Assembly (NCBI GenBank): GCA_035291645.1
Contig: DATDRQ010000186.1
Span: forward strand, 1-30,685
Source: DATDRQ01 sp035291645
Lineage (GTDB): Bacteria > Chloroflexota > Anaerolineae > Anaerolineales > UBA4823
DNA: 30,685 bases
Direction of reading: 5' to 3'
Part shown: one piece after another, positions 15,736 to 22,314 of the stretch
Layout of the letters: each line of letters starts with the position of its first letter
Numbering within the stretch: position 1 is the first letter of the stretch
Notes under the pieces: model-generated
Database searches by the model: none
The model's input: only the letters and a program-made list of their open reading frames with translations
What the model was told of the DNA's origin: nothing
Program-made: the position numbers and the translations under genes

Positions 15736-16661
15736 TGGATACAATTCTTAGCTCCCCCACCCGGACCGTCACCATCGGCCCCGGACGCCCGTTCGTCATC
15801 GTCGGGGAACGCATCAATCCCACCGGGCGCAAGCGCCTGGCAGCCGAGATGGCTGCCGGGGATTTCGAACGGGTCAAATCCGACGCCCTGGCCCAGGTTG
15901 CGGCCGGCGCGCACGTGCTCGACGTCAACGCCGGCATCCCCCTGGCGGACGAGCCCGCCATCCTGGCGGAGGCCGTGCGCATCGTCCAGGGTTTGGTGGA
16001 TGTGCCCCTCAGCATCGACTCGTCGATCGTCGCCGCCCTGGAATCTGGCCTATCCGCTTACCAGGGCAAGGCGCTGGTCAACTCCGTCACCGGCGAGGAC
16101 GAACGCCTGGAGGCCGTCCTGCCCCTGGTCGCCCGCCACGGCGCGGCTGTGATCGGTATCAGCAACGACGAGACCGGCATTTCCGAGGAACCTGAGGAGC
16201 GATTCAAGGTCGCCAGGAAGATCGTCGAGCGGGCCGGAGCCTACGGCATCCCCCCCGAGGACGTGCTGATCGACCCATTGGCTATGCCGATCGGCGCCGT
16301 GCGCACCGCCGGCACCAGCGTTTTCGCCATCGTGCGCCGGGTGCGCGAGGAGCTGGGCTGCAACACCATCTGCGGGGCTTCCAACATCTCCTTCGGCCTG
16401 CCTGACCGTCCCACCCTGAACGCTGCCTTCTTGGCGATGGCCATCGCCGCCGGCATGACCTGCGCCATCACCAACCCGCTCGAGGAGTCGATCCGCAAGG
16501 CCATCCTGGCTGCCGACGTCTTCATGGGCGCCGACGAGAATTGCACGGCTTGGCTGAGCGCCCAGCGGGCAGCCGCCCGCGCCGCCCAACAGGCAGAGGC
16601 CGCTGCGGCAGGCGGCCAGCCTCCCGCCGACCGCCGCCGCGAGCGCCGCATTCAGCGCTAG
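15735..16661 (+). CDS. Methyltetrahydrofolate:corrinoid methyltransferase (AcsE/MtgA-like)
   Basis: This 308-residue pterin-binding TIM-barrel enzyme transfers a methyl group between a corrinoid protein and tetrahydrofolate. Diagnostic segments are VGERINPTGRKR, GAHVLDVNAGIP, VDVPLSIDSS, ALVNSVTGEDERL, LIDPLAMPIGA and GASNISFGLP. AcsE is about 262 residues; the extra length here is an Ala-rich C-terminal extension ending DRRRERRIQR. This tail resembles the end of the MttB-like protein in the same operon. The ATG overlaps the metF TAA by one base (TAATG). It is the last gene of the block and supplies the step that links the corrinoid protein to the folate pool. Confidence 0.9.
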   Translation: MDTILSSPTRTVTIGPGRPFVIVGERINPTGRKRLAAEMAAGDFERVKSDALAQVAAGAHVLDVNAGIPLADEPAILAEAVRIVQGLVDVPLSIDSSIVAALESGLSAYQGKALVNSVTGEDERLEAVLPLVARHGAAVIGISNDETGISEEPEERFKVARKIVERAGAYGIPPEDVLIDPLAMPIGAVRTAGTSVFAIVRRVREELGCNTICGASNISFGLPDRPTLNAAFLAMAIAAGMTCAITNPLEESIRKAILAADVFMGADENCTAWLSAQRAAARAAQQAEAAAAGGQPPADRRRERRIQR

Positions 16662-16706
16662 GAATTCATCGCGCTCTGGCCGGTTTACCGATATAATCTT
16701 CTTAGG

Positions 16707-17033
16707 ATGGCAATCTCTACGAAGAGTGCAGAATCACTCGATGACATCGTTGCCCGACTGGTCGAGGGGCTCAAACCGGATCGGATATACCTCTTTGGTT
16801 CCCAGGCCAGTGGGCAGGCTGGCCCAGATAGCGATTTCGATCTCCTGGTCGTTGTTTCAGAATCCGACCTTCCCCGCCATCAGCGGGAAAAGATATCTTA
16901 TGATCTCCTGTGGGGTCTGCGTACCTCGGTGGATGTGATCGTCTTGACTCAAGAGGAGTTCCAGCGTGCCATCCGTGTAAAGACCTCCCTGGCTTCCTCT
17001 GCCCGTGATCACGGGAAGCGATTGTATGGATAA
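16707..17033 (+). CDS. MNT-type nucleotidyltransferase (antitoxin-like)
   Basis: This 108-residue minimal nucleotidyltransferase shows LFGSQASG followed by PDSDFDLLVVV, which supplies the GSx10DxD catalytic motif, and a third acidic residue in VDVIVL. Proteins of this type pair with HEPN partners. In characterised pairs the MNT adenylylates a Tyr of the HEPN toxin and neutralises it. The start ATG is only ten bases after a TATAAT (16692-16697), so a nearly leaderless transcript is possible; a weak AGG lies at the start. It overlaps the HEPN gene by eight bases. Confidence 0.85.
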   Translation: MAISTKSAESLDDIVARLVEGLKPDRIYLFGSQASGQAGPDSDFDLLVVVSESDLPRHQREKISYDLLWGLRTSVDVIVLTQEEFQRAIRVKTSLASSARDHGKRLYG

Positions 17034-17439
17034 AGCCAAAGTCTTGGAGGTCGTTAATTGGCTCCGCAAAGCCCGGCAAGATTTGTTATCTGCTGTCTGG
17101 CTCCTCGAAAGCCCCGATCAGCTGTACAGTTCTGCCGGATTTCATTCCCAGCAGGCCGCCGAGAAATCACTGAAAGCCTATCTCACCTGGTCCGACCAAC
17201 CCTTCGGTAAGATGCACTCCATCGTTGCACTGGTTGCCTTGTGTCTTCCTTTGGACCCCCAATTTGAAAACTTGCGCTCGGCAGCCGTAACACTGACGCC
17301 GCTGGCTGTCGCGCTGCGCTATCCAGGCGATCTCCCTGAACTATCTCGAGAAGAGGCTTTAACTACATTGGAATTGGCGAACCAGGTTTGGACCTTCGTG
17401 ATAGAGCGTTTGCCACCTGAAATTAGCCCTGAAGTATAG
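17026..17439 (+). CDS. HEPN-domain protein, partner of MNT
   Basis: This 137-residue all-helical HEPN protein has the characteristic FHSQQAAEKSLKAYL helix and a later Leu-rich helix (LTTLELANQVWTFV). The classical RNase motif Rx4-6H is not visible, so it may be a substrate-binding or inactive HEPN rather than an RNase toxin. Its ATG at 17026 lies inside the end of the MNT gene (ATGGATAA), an eight-base overlap that implies translational coupling. The longer frame beginning at 17005 was not used for that reason. The pair can be read as a toxin-antitoxin module or a small nucleotide-handling pair. Confidence 0.8.
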   Translation: MDKAKVLEVVNWLRKARQDLLSAVWLLESPDQLYSSAGFHSQQAAEKSLKAYLTWSDQPFGKMHSIVALVALCLPLDPQFENLRSAAVTLTPLAVALRYPGDLPELSREEALTTLELANQVWTFVIERLPPEISPEV

Positions 17440-17464
17440 GTCCTTAGATAAGATCTCGTCCAGA

Positions 17465-17632
17465 TTACCAGGGTGGGTTCATCAGGAAGGCCGTCGTCGC
17501 CACCGCGCAGGCCGCGATGCACGCCAGTAGCACCAGCGCAATCGCCAGGATGGCGACGATGGCTACCCGGCTCTCGGACCGGGTCTGTATTTCGTATTTC
17601 GTGCGCGGGGGTTCAGGGGGCAGATCGGTCAT
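17465..17632 (-). CDS. Small single-pass membrane protein, unknown
   Basis: This 55-residue protein starts MTDLPPEPPRTKYEIQTR and has one strong hydrophobic helix, VAIVAILAIALVLLACIAAC, followed by a short tail ending MNPPW. The N-terminus is proline-rich and probably cytoplasmic. I recognise no family. The start at 17632 is favoured over a longer frame because GGAGGA sits nine bases upstream. It is transcribed divergently from dps and its 3' end lies 25 bases from the convergent HEPN stop. Confidence 0.55.
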   Translation of the reverse strand: MTDLPPEPPRTKYEIQTRSESRVAIVAILAIALVLLACIAACAVATTAFLMNPPW

Positions 17633-17756
17633 GACTGATGTCCTCCGTAAGAAATTATACTCCACATGCATGGACAGTCTTCTTTCCACGAACGTTTCTC
17701 CTTTTTCGTCCCTTCCGCGGCTTTCCCAAAATTCGATGATTTCGTGTGGCGAATCT

Positions 17757-17765
17757 TGTTATAAT
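17757..17765 (+). promoter_or_regulatory. Extended -10 promoter of dps
   Basis: TG-T-TATAAT matches an extended -10 element, about 70 bases before the dps ATG. No good -35 is visible, as is usual for extended -10 promoters. Confidence 0.5.
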
Positions 17766-17833
17766 CAAATTGGAAACAAGAGTGGGGCATCCAAATGGGG
17801 GAGAATCCTGTTCGTACTCGAAAGGAGCGCTAT

Positions 17834-18331
17834 ATGGCTACCAAGAAAGCACCGGTATTCGAAACCAGCATCGACATCGAGCTGGAAACGCGCCAGCAGT
17901 TGATCAAGGTTCTCAACGCGCAGCTGGCAGATACGTTCGACATGTTCAGCCTGGCGAAACAGGCTCACTGGAACGTCAAAGGCCCGCAGTTCTTCCAATT
18001 GCACGAGCTGTTCGACTTGATCGCCGAAGGGCTGCTCGGCCATGTCGATATCATCGCCGAGCGGGCAACCGCCCTGGGCGGCATGGCGATGGGGACCGTG
18101 CGCATGGCCGCTGACGCCTCCCGCCTGGAGGCCTACCCTACCGACGTGACCGACAGTCTGGAGACCGTGCGCGTGGTCGCGGACCGTCTGGCCAACCTGG
18201 CTGCCAGCACGCGCCAGGCCATCGACCAGGCGGAGCAACTCAAGGACATGGACACCAACGACCTGTTCATCGAGGTCTCGCGCGATCTGGACAAGTGGCT
18301 GTGGTTCCTGGAGGCCCACTTGCAAGATTAG
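17834..18331 (+). CDS. dps: Dps-family ferritin-like DNA-protection protein
   Basis: This 165-residue Dps mini-ferritin assembles into a 12-mer shell that oxidises and stores iron and protects DNA from peroxide. The inter-subunit ferroxidase ligands are all present with canonical spacing: H45, H57, D72 and E76, in AHWNVKG, QLHELFD and GHVDIIAERATALGG. The Lys/Ala-rich N-terminus (MATKKAPVFE) may help DNA binding. The ATG at 17834 was chosen because AAAGGAG lies seven bases upstream; a longer frame from 17795 overlaps this ribosome site. A strong intrinsic terminator follows 24 bases after the stop. Confidence 0.92.
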   Translation: MATKKAPVFETSIDIELETRQQLIKVLNAQLADTFDMFSLAKQAHWNVKGPQFFQLHELFDLIAEGLLGHVDIIAERATALGGMAMGTVRMAADASRLEAYPTDVTDSLETVRVVADRLANLAASTRQAIDQAEQLKDMDTNDLFIEVSRDLDKWLWFLEAHLQD

Positions 18332-18355
18332 AACCAGACGGATTTCAGAGGAACG

Positions 18356-18406
18356 AAACGGGGTGTTTAGGCCGGCAGCACCGCCCGGCTGAACACCCCG
18401 TTTTAT
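18356..18406. terminator. Bidirectional intrinsic terminator
   Basis: Twelve bases at 18356-18367 (AAACGGGGTGTT) pair perfectly with 18392-18403, and an inner GCCGG/CCGGC extends the stem. TTTTATT follows on the plus strand, ending dps. The minus-strand copy gives CCCCGTTTCGTTC and can also end the convergent AAA+ gene. Confidence 0.88.
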
Positions 18407-18435
18407 TGGTTTATTACGGATTACACATACTTCTG

Positions 18436-19377
18436 TCAGGCAGCCGCGGGTAGGCCTCCCTCAATCACCTCGGTCTTCTTGATGATGTGGTTGATCAGCG
18501 CGCCAGAGTGGGCTAGCTCCACCCCTTTACTCAGGACACGATCGTAATCCAGACCAAAGGAGAAATTCGGCTCCTCGTCTTTGATGATTTCGTCTACCGT
18601 GCGGTGCAGGCCGGTGCGTTCCACCTCTTTCCAAAGGTCCTCGTCCAGCAGGGTGGAGCGCAGGTGGGAGAAGAAGGCGATTGGCAACAAGCTGCTCTTG
18701 TCGGGCTGCTCCTTGTCCAAAATCTCGTTGATCTCCGCGATCAGCCGGTAGCACTCGCCCGGGGTCAGCTCCGGGAATATGGCGCCGACGATCTCGGCCC
18801 GCTCGTCCAGGGATGGGATCCACTCGAAAGCGGTCATGCGGCCTGCCCGCACCAGCGGCTCGTACAGCCGGGTGAAGTCGTTGCCGGTGATGACGATCGG
18901 CACCCGCAAGGTCTCTTTGTTCTCGACCGAGTTGGGGTAGTCCACCAGGTGCATCAACTCGCCGAAAACCATTAGCTGGTTGACGCTGAACAGACGGTTG
19001 CCTGACGGGGTGTTCCCCGCGCTGCCCAGCCCGGTATCGATGTCGTTCACCAGCACCACCGCCATGCTGCACTCGCCGCCGCGGATGCTCTCGCTGGCTT
19101 TGATGTAGGTCGAGCGGATCAGCTGCGCCGGCGCACCCGCCACCGGGCTCTCCATCTGCCCTCCCGAGATCAGGAAGCGCTTCACCCCCATGCGCTTCAG
19201 GATCGTCTCGCACTGGATCGTCTTGCCTTCCCCGGACGGCCCGTGGATGCCCATTAACAAAGGCACCTGCACGTCGGTGTGGCGCAGCATGTTCTTGAGG
19301 ATGTGGAGCACGACCACGCGCTCGAAGCGGTGGGAGATCAGGATCGAGCTGGTTTTGCTGGTTGTAGTTACGGGCAT
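18436..19377 (-). CDS. Rubisco activase-like AAA+ ATPase
   Basis: This 313-residue AAA+ protein resembles the green-type Rubisco activase (Rca) core. Walker A is GPSGEGKT (46-53) followed by IQCETILKRMG, matching GKGQGKSFQCELVF in Rca. SGGQMESPVAGAPAQLIRSTY parallels the Rca stretch around AGELESGNAGEPAKLIRQRY. Walker B is VLVNDIDTG (D112, D114), then SVNQLM, and sensor 1 is VITGND (N166). GRMTAFEWIPS matches GRMEKFYWAP. The N-terminal Rubisco-binding extension of plant Rca is absent. No Rubisco gene is in the window, so the client is unknown; it may remodel another complex. The ATG has AGGAGG eight bases upstream. Confidence 0.8.
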   Translation of the reverse strand: MPVTTTSKTSSILISHRFERVVVLHILKNMLRHTDVQVPLLMGIHGPSGEGKTIQCETILKRMGVKRFLISGGQMESPVAGAPAQLIRSTYIKASESIRGGECSMAVVLVNDIDTGLGSAGNTPSGNRLFSVNQLMVFGELMHLVDYPNSVENKETLRVPIVITGNDFTRLYEPLVRAGRMTAFEWIPSLDERAEIVGAIFPELTPGECYRLIAEINEILDKEQPDKSSLLPIAFFSHLRSTLLDEDLWKEVERTGLHRTVDEIIKDEEPNFSFGLDYDRVLSKGVELAHSGALINHIIKKTEVIEGGLPAAA

Positions 19378-19787
19378 ATGGTTTACCTCCTGGTGTGAGA
19401 GGCCAAGGATTTCTCCCCCGGCAGTCGCTTCTACCGAACATCAAAGGCGAACCCGGCCGAGGTCTGGCTGGGGATTTTACCGATATTCAACCCTCATTTT
19501 ACCTGTTTTTTGTCACCTGTTCACCTTAAAATCTCCTTCCGACCGTTCGTTTTAGTAAGGAGTCGAGTTGCTCTCCGGCGCTTTCCGTTCGAGCAGCTGG
19601 AAACCCGGCTGCCCGGGATGCATCTGCCTGGTGAGGGTCGTTCATTGAATAGCCGTCGGAATAGGAGACCGAAAATTAAAAACCGGCTCGGGATCGACCT
19701 GGCCGGTTTATTCTATCTTGATACGACAGTCTCCGACTCCTCCTGGGGGGTCCGGCGACCGCTCTCATTATTATTTATATCTGTCAT
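19378..19787. other. Intergenic region upstream of the Rca-like gene
   Basis: I see no gene in these 410 bases. The stretch is patchily AT-rich (19510-19560, 19670-19685) and should hold the minus-strand promoter of the AAA+ gene. No hexamer pair stands out. A terminator hairpin for the upstream CarD-like gene lies at its right end. Confidence 0.4.
19671..19709 (-). terminator. Intrinsic terminator after CarD-like gene 1
   Basis: On the minus strand AAACCGGC (from 19709) pairs with GCCGGTTT (to 19680) around a 14-base loop and is followed by TTAATTTTC. It sits about 79 bases after the stop of the CarD-like gene. Confidence 0.65.
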
Positions 19788-20270
19788 TTAAGGTCCTCTG
19801 TTCAGCAGGTCGTGCAGCTCTCGTTCTGCCTGCTGCGTTGAGACCGAAAAGGCCAGCTGCCACTCGCTCAACAGGAACTGCTTGGCGCGCTCCATTACCT
19901 GCACGTCGTTATCGTTCAGTTTTTTTGTGTGCTGTTGGAGGTTCAGATCGCAGATCACATGGCAGATGGATTCGAGCGATCCTTCCTTCATTAAATCGTT
20001 GATTTTTTGTTTCCGATCGAGGCGGTCTTCGGGCAGCGGCTCTCCCGGGCTGGTGAGGATGCCGAACAGCCGCTGAAACTCACCAGCTGGAGTTGGCAGA
20101 CGTAGGTTGCCCTCTTCGTTATCGATGGCGGGGACCCACAGCGTCAGATCCCTGATCTTCACGACATAATAAAGCGCCGATTGGCCGGACAGCTCTTTAC
20201 GGTCCAGCTGGACGATCTCCCCGGGACCGTATGACCGATGCACCACCTTATCGCCTACCTGAAAACCCAT
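19788..20270 (-). CDS. CarD-like transcriptional regulator 1
   Basis: This 160-residue CarD/CdnL/TRCF-family protein binds the RNA polymerase beta subunit and stabilises open complexes. The Tudor-like RNAP-interaction domain is visible at the N-terminus (FQVGDKVVHRSYGPGEIVQLD, YYVVKIRDLTLWVPA). A helical C-terminal DNA-binding domain follows (RKQKINDLMKEGSLESICHVICDLN, then VMERAKQFLLSEWQLAF). The start at 20270 is set by AGGAGG nine bases upstream; the longer frame to 20369 is rejected. The protein is diverged from its paralogue at 20850-21338 but has the same length and order of elements. Confidence 0.88.
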   Translation of the reverse strand: MGFQVGDKVVHRSYGPGEIVQLDRKELSGQSALYYVVKIRDLTLWVPAIDNEEGNLRLPTPAGEFQRLFGILTSPGEPLPEDRLDRKQKINDLMKEGSLESICHVICDLNLQQHTKKLNDNDVQVMERAKQFLLSEWQLAFSVSTQQAERELHDLLNRGP

Positions 20271-20361
20271 CGCTGGCCTCCTGTCTATCTGCAGTCCCAT
20301 GGAGTTCGGATTCAACAGCCGGCTGATTTTTTCCCTCGCCACACTCCCGTTAAATCGAGTT

Positions 20362-20394
20362 GAAAACAAACACCTGCCTTTTCGGCAGGTGTTT
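20362..20394 (-). terminator. Intrinsic terminator of csp
   Basis: AAACACCTGCC and GGCAGGTGTTT form a perfect 11-bp stem with a 5-base loop. On the minus strand it is followed by GTTTTC, 18 bases after the csp stop. Confidence 0.85.
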
Positions 20395-20411
20395 AGGTTT
20401 TGACGTTCTGG

Positions 20412-20621
20412 TTAGAGGACGACTACGTCCTTCGCCTGCAGTCCTTTCGGCCCTTGCTCTACGGAGAATTCCACCCGTTGGCCTTCTTCCAGCATTCGGA
20501 AGCCGTCGCTCCGGATCGCGGAATAATGGACGAACACGTCTGCGCCATTTTCCCGGGCGAGAAAACCATAACCTTTTCCGCTGTTGAACCACTTGACGGT
20601 CCCGATCGTTCTTTCCGACAT
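20412..20621 (-). CDS. Cold shock protein, CspA family
   Basis: This 69-residue single OB-fold nucleic-acid chaperone begins MSERTIGTVKWFNSGKGYGFL. The RNP1-type motif is KGYGFLAR and the RNP2-type motif DVFVHYSAI. The rest (GFRMLEEGQRVEFSVEQGPKGLQAKDVVV) is typical of CspA proteins, which melt RNA structure at low temperature or during stress. The ATG at 20621 has AAGGAG ten bases upstream; the longer frame to 20753 runs through a terminator and is not used. It lies between two CarD-like genes, and hairpins separate it from both, so it is probably monocistronic. Confidence 0.95.
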   Translation of the reverse strand: MSERTIGTVKWFNSGKGYGFLARENGADVFVHYSAIRSDGFRMLEEGQRVEFSVEQGPKGLQAKDVVVL

Positions 20622-20685
20622 TGTCTTATACTCCTTGTGTTGATATAACAGAATTCTTGGTTTTGCCTGGGTCTTCAAAAAGCAG

Positions 20686-20712
20686 AAAAAAAGGCTCGAA
20701 TGCACGAGCCTT
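20686..20712 (-). terminator. Intrinsic terminator between CarD-like gene 2 and csp
   Basis: On the minus strand AAGGCTCG-TGCATT-CGAGCCTT is a perfect 8-bp stem followed by a run of Ts. It lies 138 bases past the CarD-like stop and 65 bases before the csp ATG. It therefore isolates csp or acts as an attenuator in its leader. Confidence 0.82.
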
Positions 20713-20849
20713 GAGCCTTTTTCATTTGTCACGCTCCGAAAACTTCTAGGCAAGTTACTTCGATAAGTTTACCCTCAAATCCCGCTCTGGTCAAGGGCAG
20801 ATCTCGGGCGTACACCATTCAAACCCTGCACATCACCTTCGAAAGGCAA

Positions 20850-21338
20850 CTACTGCCTGCCTTTTTGTAGAGACCGGTCGATGTCGATCCCCGCCTCTCC
20901 AGGGGATAAACCGCTGGCGAGCGCCCATTCCTGCACCAGCGCTTCCCGGGTCTGTTTCAACAGGGCGGTTTCGAATTTATTCAGGTTCTTTATCTGCACG
21001 CGCGCGCTCAGATCGCGGACCACCTCGCATAAAGCTTGAAAAGTTCCATATCCCAGGCGGACTTCGAGCTGCTCCTGGCGTTTTCGGAAGTTGTCATCCA
21101 GCTGAGCGGGGGCGCTTTTCAACAGCAGCCGGTATCGCCTCAGGTCCTTTACCGGGGTGATCGGCCGAATCCCGCCAACTTTGTTTGGATTGACCGGCAC
21201 CCATAAGGTGGTCTTACCGAAAACCACCCGGTAAAAGGGGCTGGGGGCTTGCCCGTTGAAGACCATCTCTTCGACGGTGATGACTTTACCGATCCCAAAA
21301 CTGGGATGGACAACTCTTTCGCCGAGGTTGAAGTCCAT
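20850..21338 (-). CDS. CarD-like transcriptional regulator 2
   Basis: This is a 162-residue second CarD/CdnL-type protein. The N-terminal RNAP-interaction domain reads FNLGERVVHPSFGIGKVITVEEM and YRVVFGKTTLWVPV. The C-terminal part is helical (FRKRQEQLEVRLGYGTFQALCEVVRDLS, then FETALLKQTREALVQEWALASG). AAAGGA lies seven bases before the ATG. Having two CarD paralogues 580 bases apart suggests separate roles in setting promoter open-complex stability, possibly under stress. Which one is the general factor cannot be told from sequence. Confidence 0.87.
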   Translation of the reverse strand: MDFNLGERVVHPSFGIGKVITVEEMVFNGQAPSPFYRVVFGKTTLWVPVNPNKVGGIRPITPVKDLRRYRLLLKSAPAQLDDNFRKRQEQLEVRLGYGTFQALCEVVRDLSARVQIKNLNKFETALLKQTREALVQEWALASGLSPGEAGIDIDRSLQKGRQ

Positions 21339-21522
21339 GGGTGTCCTTTCCCTTGCTCTGTTTGCCCGGTATGCGGGGTTAAGTTCCTGTTTGTTCGATC
21401 AACACCTCGATAGAAGCATAGATTGTGCCAAGGAGGCTGGCGGTGACAGTCTCAACGAACTGTTCGAAAATTCCGGCTGCCGGATCGCCAGGCTGCAGGT
21501 CCATAAGGACGGCGATTGGCTT

Positions 21523-21876
21523 TTAATAGCGGCGCGAGGATTTGCCTCCTCCTCCGCTGCGGCGGTTGCGATCGCCGTATTTGTTCTGCCCGTAGCGGCT
21601 GTTATCGTACCCGGAATACGGGCGCTCTTCGCGCGGGCGGGCTTTGTCGACCTTCAGGTCGCGGTTGTCCATGCTGAAACCATTGAACATCTTGATCGCC
21701 TGCTCTGCTTCGGTCTGCGAGGCCATCTCCACGAACGCAAACCCCTTCGATCGCCCGCTATCGCGGTCCTTGATCAGGGTGACAGACGCCACCGAACCGG
21801 CTTTCGAGAACAGACTCCGCAGATCATCTTCTGATGTGTCGTAAGAAAGGTTCCCGACAAATAACTTCGTTTCCAT
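21523..21876 (-). CDS. RRM-domain RNA-binding protein (Rbp type)
   Basis: This 117-residue protein has one RNA recognition motif (2-80) and a Gly/Arg/Ser-rich tail. RNP2 is LFVGNL (5-10) and RNP1 is KGFAFVEM. The tail (YSGYDNSRYGQNKYGDRNRRSGGGG) resembles those of bacterial Rbp proteins, which in cyanobacteria are often cold-induced. The ATG at 21876 has AAGGAG nine bases upstream. The location beside a CspA gene supports a role in RNA handling at low temperature. The leader contains a 46-bp tandem repeat and a terminator-like hairpin, so post-transcriptional control is possible. Confidence 0.92.
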   Translation of the reverse strand: METKLFVGNLSYDTSEDDLRSLFSKAGSVASVTLIKDRDSGRSKGFAFVEMASQTEAEQAIKMFNGFSMDNRDLKVDKARPREERPYSGYDNSRYGQNKYGDRNRRSGGGGKSSRRY

Positions 21877-21949
21877 GCATGAACTCCTTATTCCTAGATA
21901 GTTGATAGGATGACCAGATTGGTGATCTGGCGCCTTGTACAGAGGGGGA

Positions 21950-22061
21950 ATGCCGCATCCCAGGCGGCACAGCAGCACCCTGAACGGAACTGGATGCGCC
22001 GCATCCCAGGCGGTACAGCAACACCCTGAACGGTACTAGATGCGCCGCATCCCAGGCAGCC
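21950..22061. repeat. 46-bp tandem repeat, about 2.5 copies
   Basis: Units begin ATG(CG)CCGCATCCCAGGCGG at 21950 (44 bases), 21994 (46 bases) and 22040 (partial, about 22 bases). They also share the segment ACAGCARCACCCTGAACGG. The repeat lies in the 5' leader of the RRM gene. It has no obvious coding role. Confidence 0.85.
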
Positions 22062-22087
22062 GGTGGGGCGTCTCGTGGGAATTTATG

Positions 22088-22117
22088 AAAAAGCGCCAAT
22101 CCCGCAAAGGATTGGCG
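22088..22117 (-). terminator. Terminator-like hairpin in the RRM gene leader
   Basis: On the minus strand CGCCAATCC pairs with GGATTGGCG (22094-22117, 9 bp, 6-base loop) and is followed by CTTTTTC. No minus-strand gene ends here, so it is more likely an attenuator or an RNA leader element for the RRM gene than a plain terminator. Confidence 0.6.
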
Positions 22118-22236
22118 TTACGAGCACACGGACCCTCAAGCAAGAACAATATAATTTTACTACAAAAACCTGCTGAACGTACCCCAGCTGCAGGAATTTG
22201 CCTGGATTACCCAAAATCCGGAATACCCCGGACAAC

Positions 22237-22265
22237 TTGACCTTTGCTCACCTGTCCGGTAAAGT
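22237..22265 (+). promoter_or_regulatory. Sigma70-type promoter of the UbiD-AcnX operon
   Basis: TTGACC (22237-22242) and TAAAGT (22260-22265) are separated by exactly 17 bases, about 50 bases before the UbiD start. An alternative -10, TATAGT, overlaps at 22265. Confidence 0.62.
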
Positions 22266-22314
22266 ATAGTCCTGCGTGGTGTAAGATTAACTTCAGCCCG
22301 TAAGGCGCATCGAT

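Noticed and set aside
14653..15744. 363-residue minus-strand frame opposite metF
   Set aside because: His/Ala/Gly/Asp-rich antisense artefact of a conserved gene.
18436..19377. Evidence for the Calvin cycle
   Set aside because: An Rca-like ATPase alone does not show Rubisco; no Rubisco or phosphoribulokinase gene is present here.
21950..22061. CRISPR array
   Set aside because: The 46-base units are adjacent, without unique spacers, and there are no cas genes.
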